A DNA stretch of 43,768 bases from a virus: IMG/VR virus record IMGVR_UViG_3300049629_000734, positions 1-43,768 of that record, one strand, 5' to 3'. Positions 1 through 8,120 of this stretch are shown here, piece after piece. The notes below the pieces were generated by a model. That model saw nothing but the letters and a program-made list of their open reading frames with translations, was not told where the DNA came from and ran no database searches. Numbering within the stretch: position 1 is the first letter of the stretch; each line of letters starts with the position of its first letter. The position numbers were made by a program, and so were the translations under genes.

Positions 1-1
1 A

Positions 2-517
2 ATACTTGATTTTAAAACAGAACCAGAAGTTGTATCTTATATTACTCAGAATAATCTGCAGAAAGATTTAATTAGAATAGGATTTGAAAACCTACATCAA
101 CACTTAACATACACTACTTTTGATAAAGCTTTTTATACATTAGCAGGATTGGATTTTGATATTAGATTTTCTAAATTTTATTTACAAAGAGATTATTCTA
201 GAGAGGAAGAATTAGTAAAAACATTAAACCCAACTGGAGAACCATATGCTTTTGTTCATGATGACCCAGATAGGGGATATAGTATTGACATAGATTGTGA
301 CTACAATATCATTAGGAATGATAAAAGATTTTTACTATTTGATTACATTAGTTTATTGGAAAATGCAGAACAGATACATTTGATGCAATCTTCTTTTAAA
401 GATATGATTAATTCTTTCAAAATGAATAAACCAAAAATATATCAGCATAATTATGTTAGAAACTATCCTAAATCAATACACTCAGTAGGATTAAATTACA
501 TAGAGGAAATTAATTGA
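2..517 (+). CDS. Unassigned glycan-cassette protein, 5' end outside window
   Basis: The frame is open from base 2, so the gene is truncated by the window edge; a TTG at 149 is an internal leucine codon, not a start. 171 residues are visible. No diagnostic motif was recognised. The C-terminal half (LLENAEQIHLMQSSF, then a Tyr/His-rich segment) resembles regions seen in GT-B type sugar transferases of marine phages, but this is a weak impression. It is the first visible gene of the glycosyltransferase cassette and its TGA overlaps the ATG of the next gene (TGATG), so it is probably co-translated with it. A role in surface-glycan synthesis is inferred from context only. Confidence 0.7.
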   Translation: MLDFKTEPEVVSYITQNNLQKDLIRIGFENLHQHLTYTTFDKAFYTLAGLDFDIRFSKFYLQRDYSREEELVKTLNPTGEPYAFVHDDPDRGYSIDIDCDYNIIRNDKRFLLFDYISLLENAEQIHLMQSSFKDMINSFKMNKPKIYQHNYVRNYPKSIHSVGLNYIEEIN

Positions 518-1197
518 TGAAAATACTTTATTGCATTAAAACTACAGAGAGGTATCAAAATAGAAGAGATTCTATTAAAGATACTTGGTTAAAAAACGTT
601 GATGATTATCTTTTTTATTCAGACCATGAAGATTTGGATAATAGTATAATTAAAGTTTGTGAAGATTCTTCTTATGGTGGATTAGAAGAAAAGGGTGTAA
701 ATTTTTATAATCTGCTCAAAGACATAGAAATTCAAAGTGAAAAAAATGTTTTGGAGTATTATGATTGGTTATTTTTAGTAGATGATGATACTTTTGTTAA
801 TACTAAAAATTTAAATGATTTTGCTCAAGGTGCTGATGAGAGTAAAGGTTATGGGGAAATATTTACATATGAAACACATCCAGACAATCCTATGTTTAGT
901 TCTCCATCATTTAAAAAATCATATAAATGGTACTCTGGTGGAGCTGGTTTGTTAGTCAGCACAAAGACTATTAAAAGTATAAATGAATTTATTAATTACA
1001 ATACTAGACATGATGATGTTAGTATTGGTCTTACTTTTTTTAATAATGGAGTTGAGTTAGTAGATTCTAATAATTTTAATTCACAACCTCCAGAATTCTG
1101 GGGAGAAACAGATTTGGATATAAAAAATAAAATTACATATCATCACATAGATGAAAATAAAATGTTAGATCTTTATAAAGTTTTGCAAAATGACTGA
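517..1197 (+). CDS. GT31/fringe-like glycosyltransferase
   Basis: 226 residues starting at ATG 517; the TTG three bases earlier is less likely, and GAGGAAA lies about 8 bases upstream as ribosome binding site. It resembles the fringe/beta-1,3-galactosyltransferase family. Residues 9-24 hold the N-terminal R..SI..TW pattern, residues 89-93 are DDDTF (the metal-binding DxD region), residues 139-146 are YSGGAGLL, and residues 166-171 are DDVSIG, where the family has its catalytic acidic pair. It probably transfers a hexose from a UDP-sugar. It is shorter than eukaryotic members and has no membrane anchor, so it would act in the cytoplasm. The family call is good; donor and acceptor are unknown. 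Confidence 0.72.
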   Translation: MKILYCIKTTERYQNRRDSIKDTWLKNVDDYLFYSDHEDLDNSIIKVCEDSSYGGLEEKGVNFYNLLKDIEIQSEKNVLEYYDWLFLVDDDTFVNTKNLNDFAQGADESKGYGEIFTYETHPDNPMFSSPSFKKSYKWYSGGAGLLVSTKTIKSINEFINYNTRHDDVSIGLTFFNNGVELVDSNNFNSQPPEFWGETDLDIKNKITYHHIDENKMLDLYKVLQND

Positions 1198-2065
1198 AGT
1201 TAAAAAAATATGTTTTTTTAATCATTACCATAATGGTGATTTGTTCAACAGCAAATCTTTTATAGAAGAAATTATTTCTAATATAAACTTAAAATATTAC
1301 TATGCACATTCAAATCAATCTATAGTTCTTTCTGATTTAAATGCAGAATATTTAGAAATCCCAAACATTTCCCATTCTGAAAAATTTTTAATAGACAATG
1401 ATATTTTGTACGTTAATACTTGGATAGGATGTTATTTTGATTCTAATAAACCTTTTAATGGAGAATGTACTTTAAGATTTTCTTATCAAATGTTTGGAGA
1501 AATATATGAATATCTTAATTCATTATTTTTGTCTGATTTGAAATTAAAGTCCATTGAGGAATATTTTTCTTTTGTGGATTATTCTAAGTTTAATCTTTTG
1601 AATGTAGATGAGTTTGTAAATCAATTTCTTCAAAAGAAAATTTTATTTTCTAATGGTCCATGTTTATCTGGACAATGTAATTACTATGGAGACATGTCAA
1701 GTATTATTGAAACATGTGCTAAAAAAAATGAAGATAAAATTTTTGTAGTAACGCACAAATTTAATACTGATGTTCAAAATATAAAATTTACAGATGATAT
1801 TTTAAATTTAAATAGATGTGACTTAAATGAAATTTCTTATATTTCAACTTTTTGTGATATAATTATTGGTAGAAATTCTGGACCATTTTGTTTTTCTATG
1901 ACAAAAGAAAATGTCTTAAATCCACAAAAAACATTTTATGCTTTTGGGAATAAAGAGACTGATTGTTTTTGTTATGGAGTTGATATTAATTGTGAATTTG
2001 TTTTTGAATACTTTGAAAGTTTGGAGCAAATTGAAGAAACCATTTTATCTTTAGTTAAAGTATGA
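1190..2065 (+). CDS. Putative glycosyltransferase, unassigned family
   Basis: 291 residues; its ATG overlaps the previous gene by 8 bases. No family was recognised with confidence. It is rich in Asn, Phe, Tyr and Cys and very AT-rich. Near the C terminus a hydrophobic strand is followed by IIGRNSGPFCF, which resembles the donor-binding Gly/Ser loop of GT-B enzymes such as GT9. The N-terminal CFFNHYHNGD could be the first strand and turn of a Rossmann-like domain. Placed between glycosyltransferases, it is most simply another sugar-transfer or sugar-modifying enzyme. The function is inference. Confidence 0.6.
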   Translation: MTEVKKICFFNHYHNGDLFNSKSFIEEIISNINLKYYYAHSNQSIVLSDLNAEYLEIPNISHSEKFLIDNDILYVNTWIGCYFDSNKPFNGECTLRFSYQMFGEIYEYLNSLFLSDLKLKSIEEYFSFVDYSKFNLLNVDEFVNQFLQKKILFSNGPCLSGQCNYYGDMSSIIETCAKKNEDKIFVVTHKFNTDVQNIKFTDDILNLNRCDLNEISYISTFCDIIIGRNSGPFCFSMTKENVLNPQKTFYAFGNKETDCFCYGVDINCEFVFEYFESLEQIEETILSLVKV

Positions 2066-2769
2066 TTAGCATTGTTACTGGTACACTCAATAGGGGACCA
2101 CTCCTTCAAAGATTGATAGAAAATACAGTTGAAGCAAACGAGAAACTTGAACTAGTATTGGTTGATGGTGGAAGCACTGATGGGACCATTGAGTATATTA
2201 AAGAAGAAAATCATCCAAGAATTAAACTAATTGAAGTTGGGCAAAGAAGTCCTTATCCACACTTTATGAATCTTGGAATACAAAATGCATCACATGACAT
2301 AGTTTGTCAGTGGAATGATGATGTTCTTTTATCTAATGATTGGGAAGAAATATTTCAAGAAATAGATGATGAGCATGATTTTTATTTGTTCAATTGGAAA
2401 TATGGCAATGTTTCTGATATGACTGATGAAACTTGGTTATCTGGCGATGACCATCAGAATAATTGGTGTTTACTTAATAATAAACCTGATGGTGAGATTG
2501 TTATGAATTATGGATTATATAAAAAGAAAATCTTTAGAGAAGTTGGAATGTATAATTTTGAGTATAGATATTATTGCGCTGATGGTGATATGGCTGATAG
2601 GGCATATGAGTTTGGGTATAAAGTAAAAACACTGAAGAATATAAAAATTTGTTCTTTAATAGCAGATAAAGTAGCACAACATTTTTCTGGGGACCAAGAA
2701 ATATACCAAAAGAATTTAAGTTTACATAAACAAAAAGTATTGCCAGATTCACTTGAGTTTTTATTATAA
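2062..2769 (+). CDS. Family 2 glycosyltransferase
   Basis: 235 residues, ATGA overlap with the preceding gene. Classic GT2 layout: N-terminal beta strand MISIVTGTLNR, nucleotide-binding VDGGSTDGT at residues 34-42, and the metal-binding QWNDDVLL segment at 83-90. The last third (YYCADGDMADRAYEFG) fits the acceptor-side region. It should transfer a sugar from a nucleotide donor to a growing glycan in the cytoplasm. There is no transmembrane segment. Specificity cannot be told from sequence. Confidence 0.85.
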   Translation: MISIVTGTLNRGPLLQRLIENTVEANEKLELVLVDGGSTDGTIEYIKEENHPRIKLIEVGQRSPYPHFMNLGIQNASHDIVCQWNDDVLLSNDWEEIFQEIDDEHDFYLFNWKYGNVSDMTDETWLSGDDHQNNWCLLNNKPDGEIVMNYGLYKKKIFREVGMYNFEYRYYCADGDMADRAYEFGYKVKTLKNIKICSLIADKVAQHFSGDQEIYQKNLSLHKQKVLPDSLEFLL

Positions 2770-3578
2770 TGGAAAAGTATAAAATTAATTTAGTAGGTGA
2801 TTCCTTTACACATCTTACTGGTGGTAATAAAGGATATTCTGTGGCAGGAAAAGAATCTAAGTTTGTTCAATGGGTAAAAGATGATTCTCTTCCTGAAACA
2901 GTTTATGTTGATGCTTGGATCAATCAAGCATTTACTGATAAAATTTCTGGAATTAAATATGCTTGGTTATTAGAGTCCAAGTGTGTAACACCAGACATTG
3001 TAGATGAGGTTAAATTTAATTATGAAGAATATTTTAAAGTATTCAAATATATTTTTACTCATAATAAAGAACTATTAAATCTTGATGATAGATTTAAGTG
3101 GTGTCCTGCTAATGGTTTTTGGATTAAAGAACCAAAGATTTATGAGAAAAGTAAAATGATCTCCATGATCTCATCCAATAAAAATTTTACAGAAGGTCAT
3201 TTAAAAAGGTTAGAGTGGTTATCGAGGATTAGTGATCAGGTAGATGTCTATGGTAGAGGATTTAATGAAATAGAATTCAAAGAAGAAGGTCTATGTGATT
3301 ATATGTTTTCTGTTGTAATTGAAAATGGATTTTATGAGTCGTACTTCACTGAGAAGATTCTTGATTGTTTCGCTACTGGTACTATTCCTGTTTATTTGGG
3401 ATCTCCAGACATTAAAAACTATTTTAATGAAGATGGAATAATTTTCTTAACTGATGAATTTGACGTATCTGAAGAAATATATTATAGTAAAATGGATGCT
3501 ATTAAAGATAATTTGAAAAGGATAGAAGAAATTGAAGTCCTTGAAGATTTTATCTACAAACAATATTTGGAGAAATAA
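2769..3578 (+). CDS. GT10-type alpha-1,3-fucosyltransferase-like protein
   Basis: 269 residues; the start overlaps the preceding TAA by one base. Residues 178-213 contain the GT10 signature: a YMFSVVIEN stretch, then YFTEKILDCFATGTIPVYLG, corresponding to the Y.F....EN....Y.TEK...A...G..PV..G donor-binding motif of alpha-1,3/4-fucosyltransferases. The expected donor is GDP-fucose. No membrane anchor, as in bacterial GT10 enzymes. A GT11-like gene lies two genes downstream, so two fucosyltransferase families occur in one cassette. GDP-fucose synthesis genes are not in this window and would have to come from the host or elsewhere in the phage. Confidence 0.78.
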   Translation: MEKYKINLVGDSFTHLTGGNKGYSVAGKESKFVQWVKDDSLPETVYVDAWINQAFTDKISGIKYAWLLESKCVTPDIVDEVKFNYEEYFKVFKYIFTHNKELLNLDDRFKWCPANGFWIKEPKIYEKSKMISMISSNKNFTEGHLKRLEWLSRISDQVDVYGRGFNEIEFKEEGLCDYMFSVVIENGFYESYFTEKILDCFATGTIPVYLGSPDIKNYFNEDGIIFLTDEFDVSEEIYYSKMDAIKDNLKRIEEIEVLEDFIYKQYLEK

Positions 3579-4208
3579 ATGAGCACATTAGTTTATATTG
3601 GAACCAATGAAGGTGATGGACTAAAAGAATACATTAATCTGTATGATAGTGTTTATGCATTTGAACCTGATCCTGAAATTTTTAATATTTTGAAAAATAG
3701 GTTTGCAGATTGTGAACACGTAACTTTTATTAATGCAGCTTGCTCAGAAACAGAAGGTGTTAAAACACTTTATGTAACTGAAAATAGACATTCAACTTCC
3801 CTATCAGAATTGTCTGAATTTTCTTTGACTAAAGGATTTTCTGGAGGTAAAGCATCATTTAAAACCTTTGATGTCAATACCATTAATCTTAATAATTTTC
3901 TTAGTGAAAATGGCATTGATCATATTGATACTTTGATTACTGATTGTCAAGGGAGTGACCTTTCAATTCTTACTACAATTAAATCTTTTATTGATGATGG
4001 AAAAATTAGTGAGATCTTTTGCGAAACACATGCAAATTCTGTAGAACTTTATGAAGGTCTTTATAATCAGTATGATGGATTTAAGGAATTACTTTCTCAT
4101 AATTATGAAGTAAAAGATTTCTATCTTGATGGAAAACTTATGTCTAAAGATGGAGAACCTTTTGTTGAGTGGGATACTCATTGGATTTTGAAAAATGATA
4201 TCATTTAA
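3579..4208 (+). CDS. FkbM-family SAM-dependent methyltransferase
   Basis: 209 residues beginning directly after the previous stop. The N terminus reads VYIGTNEGDG, the degenerate SAM-binding glycine loop, followed by YAFEPDPE at residues 26-33, the acidic end of strand 2 typical of FkbM proteins. A later IDTLITDCQGSD segment matches the IDFLKIDVEG-like motif. FkbM enzymes O-methylate sugars or small molecules; within a glycosyltransferase cassette it likely caps or decorates a glycan. A 14-base overlap with the next gene suggests translational coupling. Confidence 0.82.
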   Translation: MSTLVYIGTNEGDGLKEYINLYDSVYAFEPDPEIFNILKNRFADCEHVTFINAACSETEGVKTLYVTENRHSTSLSELSEFSLTKGFSGGKASFKTFDVNTINLNNFLSENGIDHIDTLITDCQGSDLSILTTIKSFIDDGKISEIFCETHANSVELYEGLYNQYDGFKELLSHNYEVKDFYLDGKLMSKDGEPFVEWDTHWILKNDII

Positions 4209-4995
4209 TCAATTAGGAAATTTAGGACGACTTGGAAATCAAATGTTTCAGTATGCCTCTTTGAGAGGTATTGCTGCGAATAGGGGATTTGATTTTTGTA
4301 TTCCACCAAAAAGTTATTTTGGTGTTGTTGACCCTAATGTAAAAAACTCTAATGTTGATATTCATAATACATTTAACATTTCTCATACACAAACTGAAGT
4401 AACACATTATAAATCTGTTGAAGAATCTTTATATGGATTTGATGAAGAACTTTTCAACAACTGCGAAGATGAAATAGATTTGGTTGGATACTTCCAGTCA
4501 GAGAAATACTTTAAACACATTGAAGAAGACATTAGAAAGGACTTTACATTTTCAAAAGAACTTGTAAAAAATTGTTCTGATTTTATTGATGAGATTGATT
4601 CTAATAGAGAAGTTATTTCATTGCATATCAGACGTGGTGATTACTTAAGTTTGCAATCATTTCATCCTACGCCACCAATAGAGTATTATGAGGAAGCATT
4701 AAAACAACTTCCAAATTCTCCAGTTCTTATTTTTTCAGATGACCCTGAATGGTGTTTAAACCAACCTTTGTTTGAGTCTGATAGATTTTTAATTTCCGAA
4801 TTAAATACTGCTGACTTTGATATGTGTATAATGACCATGTGTAAATATCACATTATGGCTAACTCATCATTCTCTTGGTGGGCATCTTGGTTATCTAAAA
4901 GTGAAAATGTTATTGCTCCAAAGGTTTGGTTTGGACCTTCATTGTCCCATAAAGATACTTCTGATTTATATTGTGATGGGTGGATAAAACTATGA
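4195..4995 (+). CDS. GT11-type alpha-1,2-fucosyltransferase
   Basis: 266 residues, close to the usual length of bacterial GT11 enzymes. All three family motifs are visible: GRLGNQMFQYA at residues 11-21, HIRRGDY at 144-150 (the GDP-fucose binding HxRRxD motif), and NSSFSWWASWL at 223-233. It should transfer fucose from GDP-fucose in alpha-1,2 linkage to a terminal hexose. ATG 4195 lies inside the end of the FkbM gene. With the GT10-like gene this points to a fucosylated phage-encoded or phage-modified surface glycan. Confidence 0.9.
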   Translation: MISFNQLGNLGRLGNQMFQYASLRGIAANRGFDFCIPPKSYFGVVDPNVKNSNVDIHNTFNISHTQTEVTHYKSVEESLYGFDEELFNNCEDEIDLVGYFQSEKYFKHIEEDIRKDFTFSKELVKNCSDFIDEIDSNREVISLHIRRGDYLSLQSFHPTPPIEYYEEALKQLPNSPVLIFSDDPEWCLNQPLFESDRFLISELNTADFDMCIMTMCKYHIMANSSFSWWASWLSKSENVIAPKVWFGPSLSHKDTSDLYCDGWIKL

Positions 4996-5642
4996 GAACT
5001 TTGAATGATTATTTTGACAAGATTTATTGTATTAATCTTGATGATAGAAAAGATAGAATGGTAGATACTGTAAAGCAATTCCATAAACATAACCTTTGGG
5101 TGGAGAGAGTTCCTGGAATTAAAGGTTCAGATATGAACCTTGATTTTCCTCCAGAAATTAAAGAAGGTGCAGTTGGATGTGCACTGTCTCAATTGTTTAC
5201 ACTTAAGTTAGCAAAGCAAGTTAATGCGAAAAAGTTTTTACTCCTTGAGGATGATATTGAATTTGATGAAGATTTAAATAGCAAGTTCAATAAGTATTAT
5301 GCTGAAGTTCCAAATGATTGGGATATGTTGTATCTTGGTGGGCAGCATTTTCATGGAATGAATCTTACCCAAGTATCTGAACATATTTACAGATGTGAAT
5401 ATACTTTGGCAGCACATTCTGTTGCTTTTAAGTATACAGTTTATGATAGGTTTATTAATAAACTTGTAGATATTACCAAACCCTGTGATGTTCATTATGC
5501 AGAATCTCATAAAGAAATTAATGCATATGTTATTGTTCCTCACTTAACATGGCAAAGAGAAAGTTATTCTGATATTGAAAAATTTAATGTAGATTATTCT
5601 TTCCTGAAGGATCATAGATATCCACAGTGGGGCAAGCCATGA
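4992..5642 (+). CDS. GT25-family glycosyltransferase
   Basis: 216 residues from ATG 4992, which overlaps the preceding TGA (ATGA); an in-frame GTG at 4980 is less likely. The family 25 LPS glycosyltransferase pattern is clear: YCINLDDRKDR at residues 12-22, GAVGCALSQ near 59-67, and LLLEDDIEF at 83-91 holding the metal-binding acidic residues. Family members transfer galactose or glucose to lipopolysaccharide cores in Gram-negative bacteria. A second GT25 gene closes this cassette at 7245. Confidence 0.85.
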   Translation: MRTLNDYFDKIYCINLDDRKDRMVDTVKQFHKHNLWVERVPGIKGSDMNLDFPPEIKEGAVGCALSQLFTLKLAKQVNAKKFLLLEDDIEFDEDLNSKFNKYYAEVPNDWDMLYLGGQHFHGMNLTQVSEHIYRCEYTLAAHSVAFKYTVYDRFINKLVDITKPCDVHYAESHKEINAYVIVPHLTWQRESYSDIEKFNVDYSFLKDHRYPQWGKP

Positions 5643-6373
5643 CTAAAGTATTATCATATTGTGTATATGGAGATGTTCCAAAATATACATTGGGTGCTAT
5701 TAGAAATGCAGAAACTAAAGATGATTATTTTCCAGATTGGGAAATGAGAATGTATCATGATGATTCTGTTCCTGTTGATATTTTGAAACAACTTGAAAAA
5801 TTAAATGTAAATTTAATTGATATAACTAAAGAAATATCAGGCATTTATTATCCAACAAAAGATGAATCAAAAACATATGGTATGTTTTGGAGATTTGTTC
5901 CTGCTGGAGATGACACTGTAGATTATTTTGTCTCAAGAGACACTGATTCAAGATTTTCTGAACGAGAAGTTTTAGCAGTTAATGAATGGATAGATTCTGA
6001 ACAACCATTTCATATTATTAGGGAACATCCGTGGGGTCATACTTGGGTAATCAACGGTGGTATGTGGGGTTGTGAGGGGGGATTTATAGAAAACATAGAC
6101 CAATCAATCAAGGACTATTTGCAGACAAGTAAATGGGCACATGAGCAAGCTGCAGATCAATGGTTTCTCAAAGAGTGTATATATCCTGTTGTAAAGGATT
6201 ATGCGTTTATTACAGATGAGTTTATAAATTATGAAGGAAGATCTGTATCTATTAAAAGAGATAGAGCATTGGATGATTTTGCTTTTATTGGAGAACCATT
6301 TGATGAAAATGAAATCTACGATCAAAGTCATAGAGATTTAATACAACAATACTATAATCAACTTAAAAGATGA
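5639..6373 (+). CDS. GT-A-fold-like putative glycosyltransferase
   Basis: 244 residues from ATG 5639 (ATGA overlap with the preceding stop); GTG 5627 is an alternative. The sequence has a DxD-like RDTDSR at residues 100-105 after a hydrophobic strand, preceded by a conserved-looking MFWRFVPAG, and followed by an aromatic block containing GGMWG. This arrangement resembles GT-A nucleotide-sugar transferases, but no numbered family was recognised. It is embedded in the cassette with one- to four-base overlaps, so a glycan role is likely. The call rests on the DxD motif and context. Confidence 0.6.
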   Translation: MTKVLSYCVYGDVPKYTLGAIRNAETKDDYFPDWEMRMYHDDSVPVDILKQLEKLNVNLIDITKEISGIYYPTKDESKTYGMFWRFVPAGDDTVDYFVSRDTDSRFSEREVLAVNEWIDSEQPFHIIREHPWGHTWVINGGMWGCEGGFIENIDQSIKDYLQTSKWAHEQAADQWFLKECIYPVVKDYAFITDEFINYEGRSVSIKRDRALDDFAFIGEPFDENEIYDQSHRDLIQQYYNQLKR

Positions 6374-7248
6374 AAAGTTTAGTTACTGGGGGTGCTGGTT
6401 TTATTGGTTCCAATCTTGTCAACAGGTTGGTTGAAATAGGACATGATGTTATTGTTTTGGATAGAGTGTATCCAAAAGTAAAAAATAAAAATGCACAATA
6501 CTATCTTCAAGATTTGTCAGAAAGATATACAAAGTATCTTCACTTATTTGAAGGTGTAGACAATGTATTTCATTTAGCTTCAGAGGTTTCTATTCCATAT
6601 TGTGTGGAGAAGCCAAATGAAAGTATGTCTAATAATGTATTATCTACTATGAACTCTTTGGAGTGTTCAAGAATTCATAATATTAAGAAGTTTATATTTT
6701 CCTCAACTTCTGCTGTTTATGGAAATACCTTGTTTATTCCAAGCATAGAGACAAACCAAGTTCATTGTATGAATACATATTCAATATCAAAGTATACTGG
6801 TGAACAACTTTGTAAAATGTATTATGAGTTGTATGGTATCAAAACAATAATCTTTAGATACTTTAATGTTTATGGTGAAGGTAATCCCAAAACAGGTCAA
6901 TATGCTCCAGTAATGTCCATCTTTGAAAATCAAAAACGCAATAGTGAACCATTAACTATTATTGGAGATGGGTATCAGACAAGAGACTTCGTTCATGTGT
7001 CTGATGTAGTTTTGGCAAACATCCTTGCTTCACAAAGAGAGCTAAAAAATTATGGTGAAGTTTATAATGTAGGCACTGGAAAAGGTATAGAAATCAAAGA
7101 AATAGCAGACCTTATTTCACATTATCAAATGAGTATTCCAGAACGTCCTGGAGAGGTATTGCATTCTAGAGCATCTATTGATAAAATTAAGAATGATTTG
7201 GGGTGGAATTACAGTATAAATGTTTTGGACTGGATTAAAAATAAATGA
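6370..7248 (+). CDS. NAD-dependent nucleotide-sugar epimerase/dehydratase (extended SDR)
   Basis: 292 residues. TGGAGFIGS at residues 6-14 is the GxxGxxG dinucleotide-binding loop; FIFSSTSAVYG (108-118) supplies the catalytic Ser/Thr; YSISK (137-141) is the YxxxK active site; FRYFNVYG follows as in GalE-type enzymes. The C-terminal substrate domain is slightly short (about 290 against 310-340 residues). It interconverts or modifies a UDP- or dTDP-sugar, supplying donor for the neighbouring transferases. UDP-glucose/GlcNAc 4-epimerase is the nearest guess; dehydratase activity cannot be excluded. Confidence 0.88.
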   Translation: MKSLVTGGAGFIGSNLVNRLVEIGHDVIVLDRVYPKVKNKNAQYYLQDLSERYTKYLHLFEGVDNVFHLASEVSIPYCVEKPNESMSNNVLSTMNSLECSRIHNIKKFIFSSTSAVYGNTLFIPSIETNQVHCMNTYSISKYTGEQLCKMYYELYGIKTIIFRYFNVYGEGNPKTGQYAPVMSIFENQKRNSEPLTIIGDGYQTRDFVHVSDVVLANILASQRELKNYGEVYNVGTGKGIEIKEIADLISHYQMSIPERPGEVLHSRASIDKIKNDLGWNYSINVLDWIKNK

Positions 7249-8027
7249 CTGATACATCTACAGTGAGAAAAAAACTTAAAGGGATGGGTCCAATTCTTTG
7301 GATTAATCTTGATACTGAAACTAACAGACAAGAACATATGACAAGTTTGTTAGATTTCTATGAGATTCCTCATACAAGGATTTCTGCCATTGATGCTAGG
7401 GGTGATAATGATGTTAGCGATCTTTTGGTAGGAAGATACCCAGAAATGATTACTCAAGGTGAACTTGGTTGTACAATGTCGCACCTAAAAGCAATTAAAT
7501 ATTTTTATGAAGAAACAGATTTAGATTACATTATTATATGTGAAGATGATATTGTGTTTGATACAGTCCCTTATTGGCCTTTCACTTGGAGTGGATTTAT
7601 TTCTCATGCTCCATATGATTGGGATGTATTACAATGTGCAATTACCAGCACTAAAAATTTGAGAGCAAATCTTCATCCAAGATTAATTAATGATTTTTGT
7701 GCAGCATTTTATATAATTACAAGACATCATGCAGCAAAGATTCTGAAGTTGCACGTAAGGGGTGATAAGTTTAGGTTGGACCAAAAATTGAAACCAAGAG
7801 CAACATCTGAAGAAATTATCTACAATACAGGCAGAACATATTCAATGCCTTTGTTTACTTATAGATATGACTTTGACTCTGGTATTCATCAAGACCATAT
7901 TGAAATTTTCCATAAAAATAATGTAGAGGGAGTTTTAAACTTTTGGAAAAGTAGATCTCCAGAAATGGGAACACAACAATTATTAGATTATGATTACTAT
8001 GGTTTTTGGGAACCTTTGGTGGGTTGA
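7245..8027 (+). CDS. GT25-family glycosyltransferase
   Basis: 260 residues, ATGA overlap with the epimerase. WINLDTETNR at residues 19-28, GELGCTMSH at 72-80 and IICEDDIVF at 97-105 are the GT25 strand-1, central and metal-binding motifs. It is a diverged paralogue of the gene at 4992. It ends the cassette; the TGA at 8025-8027 lies within the -35 element of the porin promoter, so cassette and promoter physically overlap. Confidence 0.82.
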   Translation: MTDTSTVRKKLKGMGPILWINLDTETNRQEHMTSLLDFYEIPHTRISAIDARGDNDVSDLLVGRYPEMITQGELGCTMSHLKAIKYFYEETDLDYIIICEDDIVFDTVPYWPFTWSGFISHAPYDWDVLQCAITSTKNLRANLHPRLINDFCAAFYIITRHHAAKILKLHVRGDKFRLDQKLKPRATSEEIIYNTGRTYSMPLFTYRYDFDSGIHQDHIEIFHKNNVEGVLNFWKSRSPEMGTQQLLDYDYYGFWEPLVG

Positions 8028-8057
8028 CAAAATAAAATTTTTAGGATAATATAAATA
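8024..8057 (+). promoter_or_regulatory. Porin promoter: sigma70-like plus T4-type late motif
   Basis: TTGACA at 8024-8029 is followed by GATAAT (8045-8050, 15-base spacer) or the weaker TAATAT (8047-8052, 17 bases). A perfect T4 late motif TATAAATA lies at 8050-8057. The gene could therefore be read by host sigma70 polymerase early and by the gp33/gp55-type late machinery later. Motif matches are seen; promoter activity is inferred. Confidence 0.65.
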
Positions 8058-8064
8058 CGTACTT

Positions 8065-8085
8065 GAAATCTAATAGTTAGATTTC
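8065..8085 (+). promoter_or_regulatory. 5'-terminal leader hairpin of the porin mRNA
   Basis: GAAATCTAA (8065-8073) pairs perfectly with TTAGATTTC (8077-8085) around a TAG loop, 8 bases after the late motif, so it would lie at or near the 5' end of the transcript. The 10-mer ATTTCTTAAC (8081-8090) recurs in the psbA leader hairpin. Such 5' stem-loops can protect mRNA from decay; that role is inferred. No Shine-Dalgarno sequence lies between here and ATG 8121. Confidence 0.6.
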
Positions 8086-8120
8086 TTAACAATTGTAGTT
8101 TAGTACTAAAAAAAATTTTT

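Noticed and set aside
149-517. Complete gene starting at TTG 149
   Set aside because: The frame is open upstream to base 2 with protein-like sequence, so this is the 3' part of a gene cut by the window edge.
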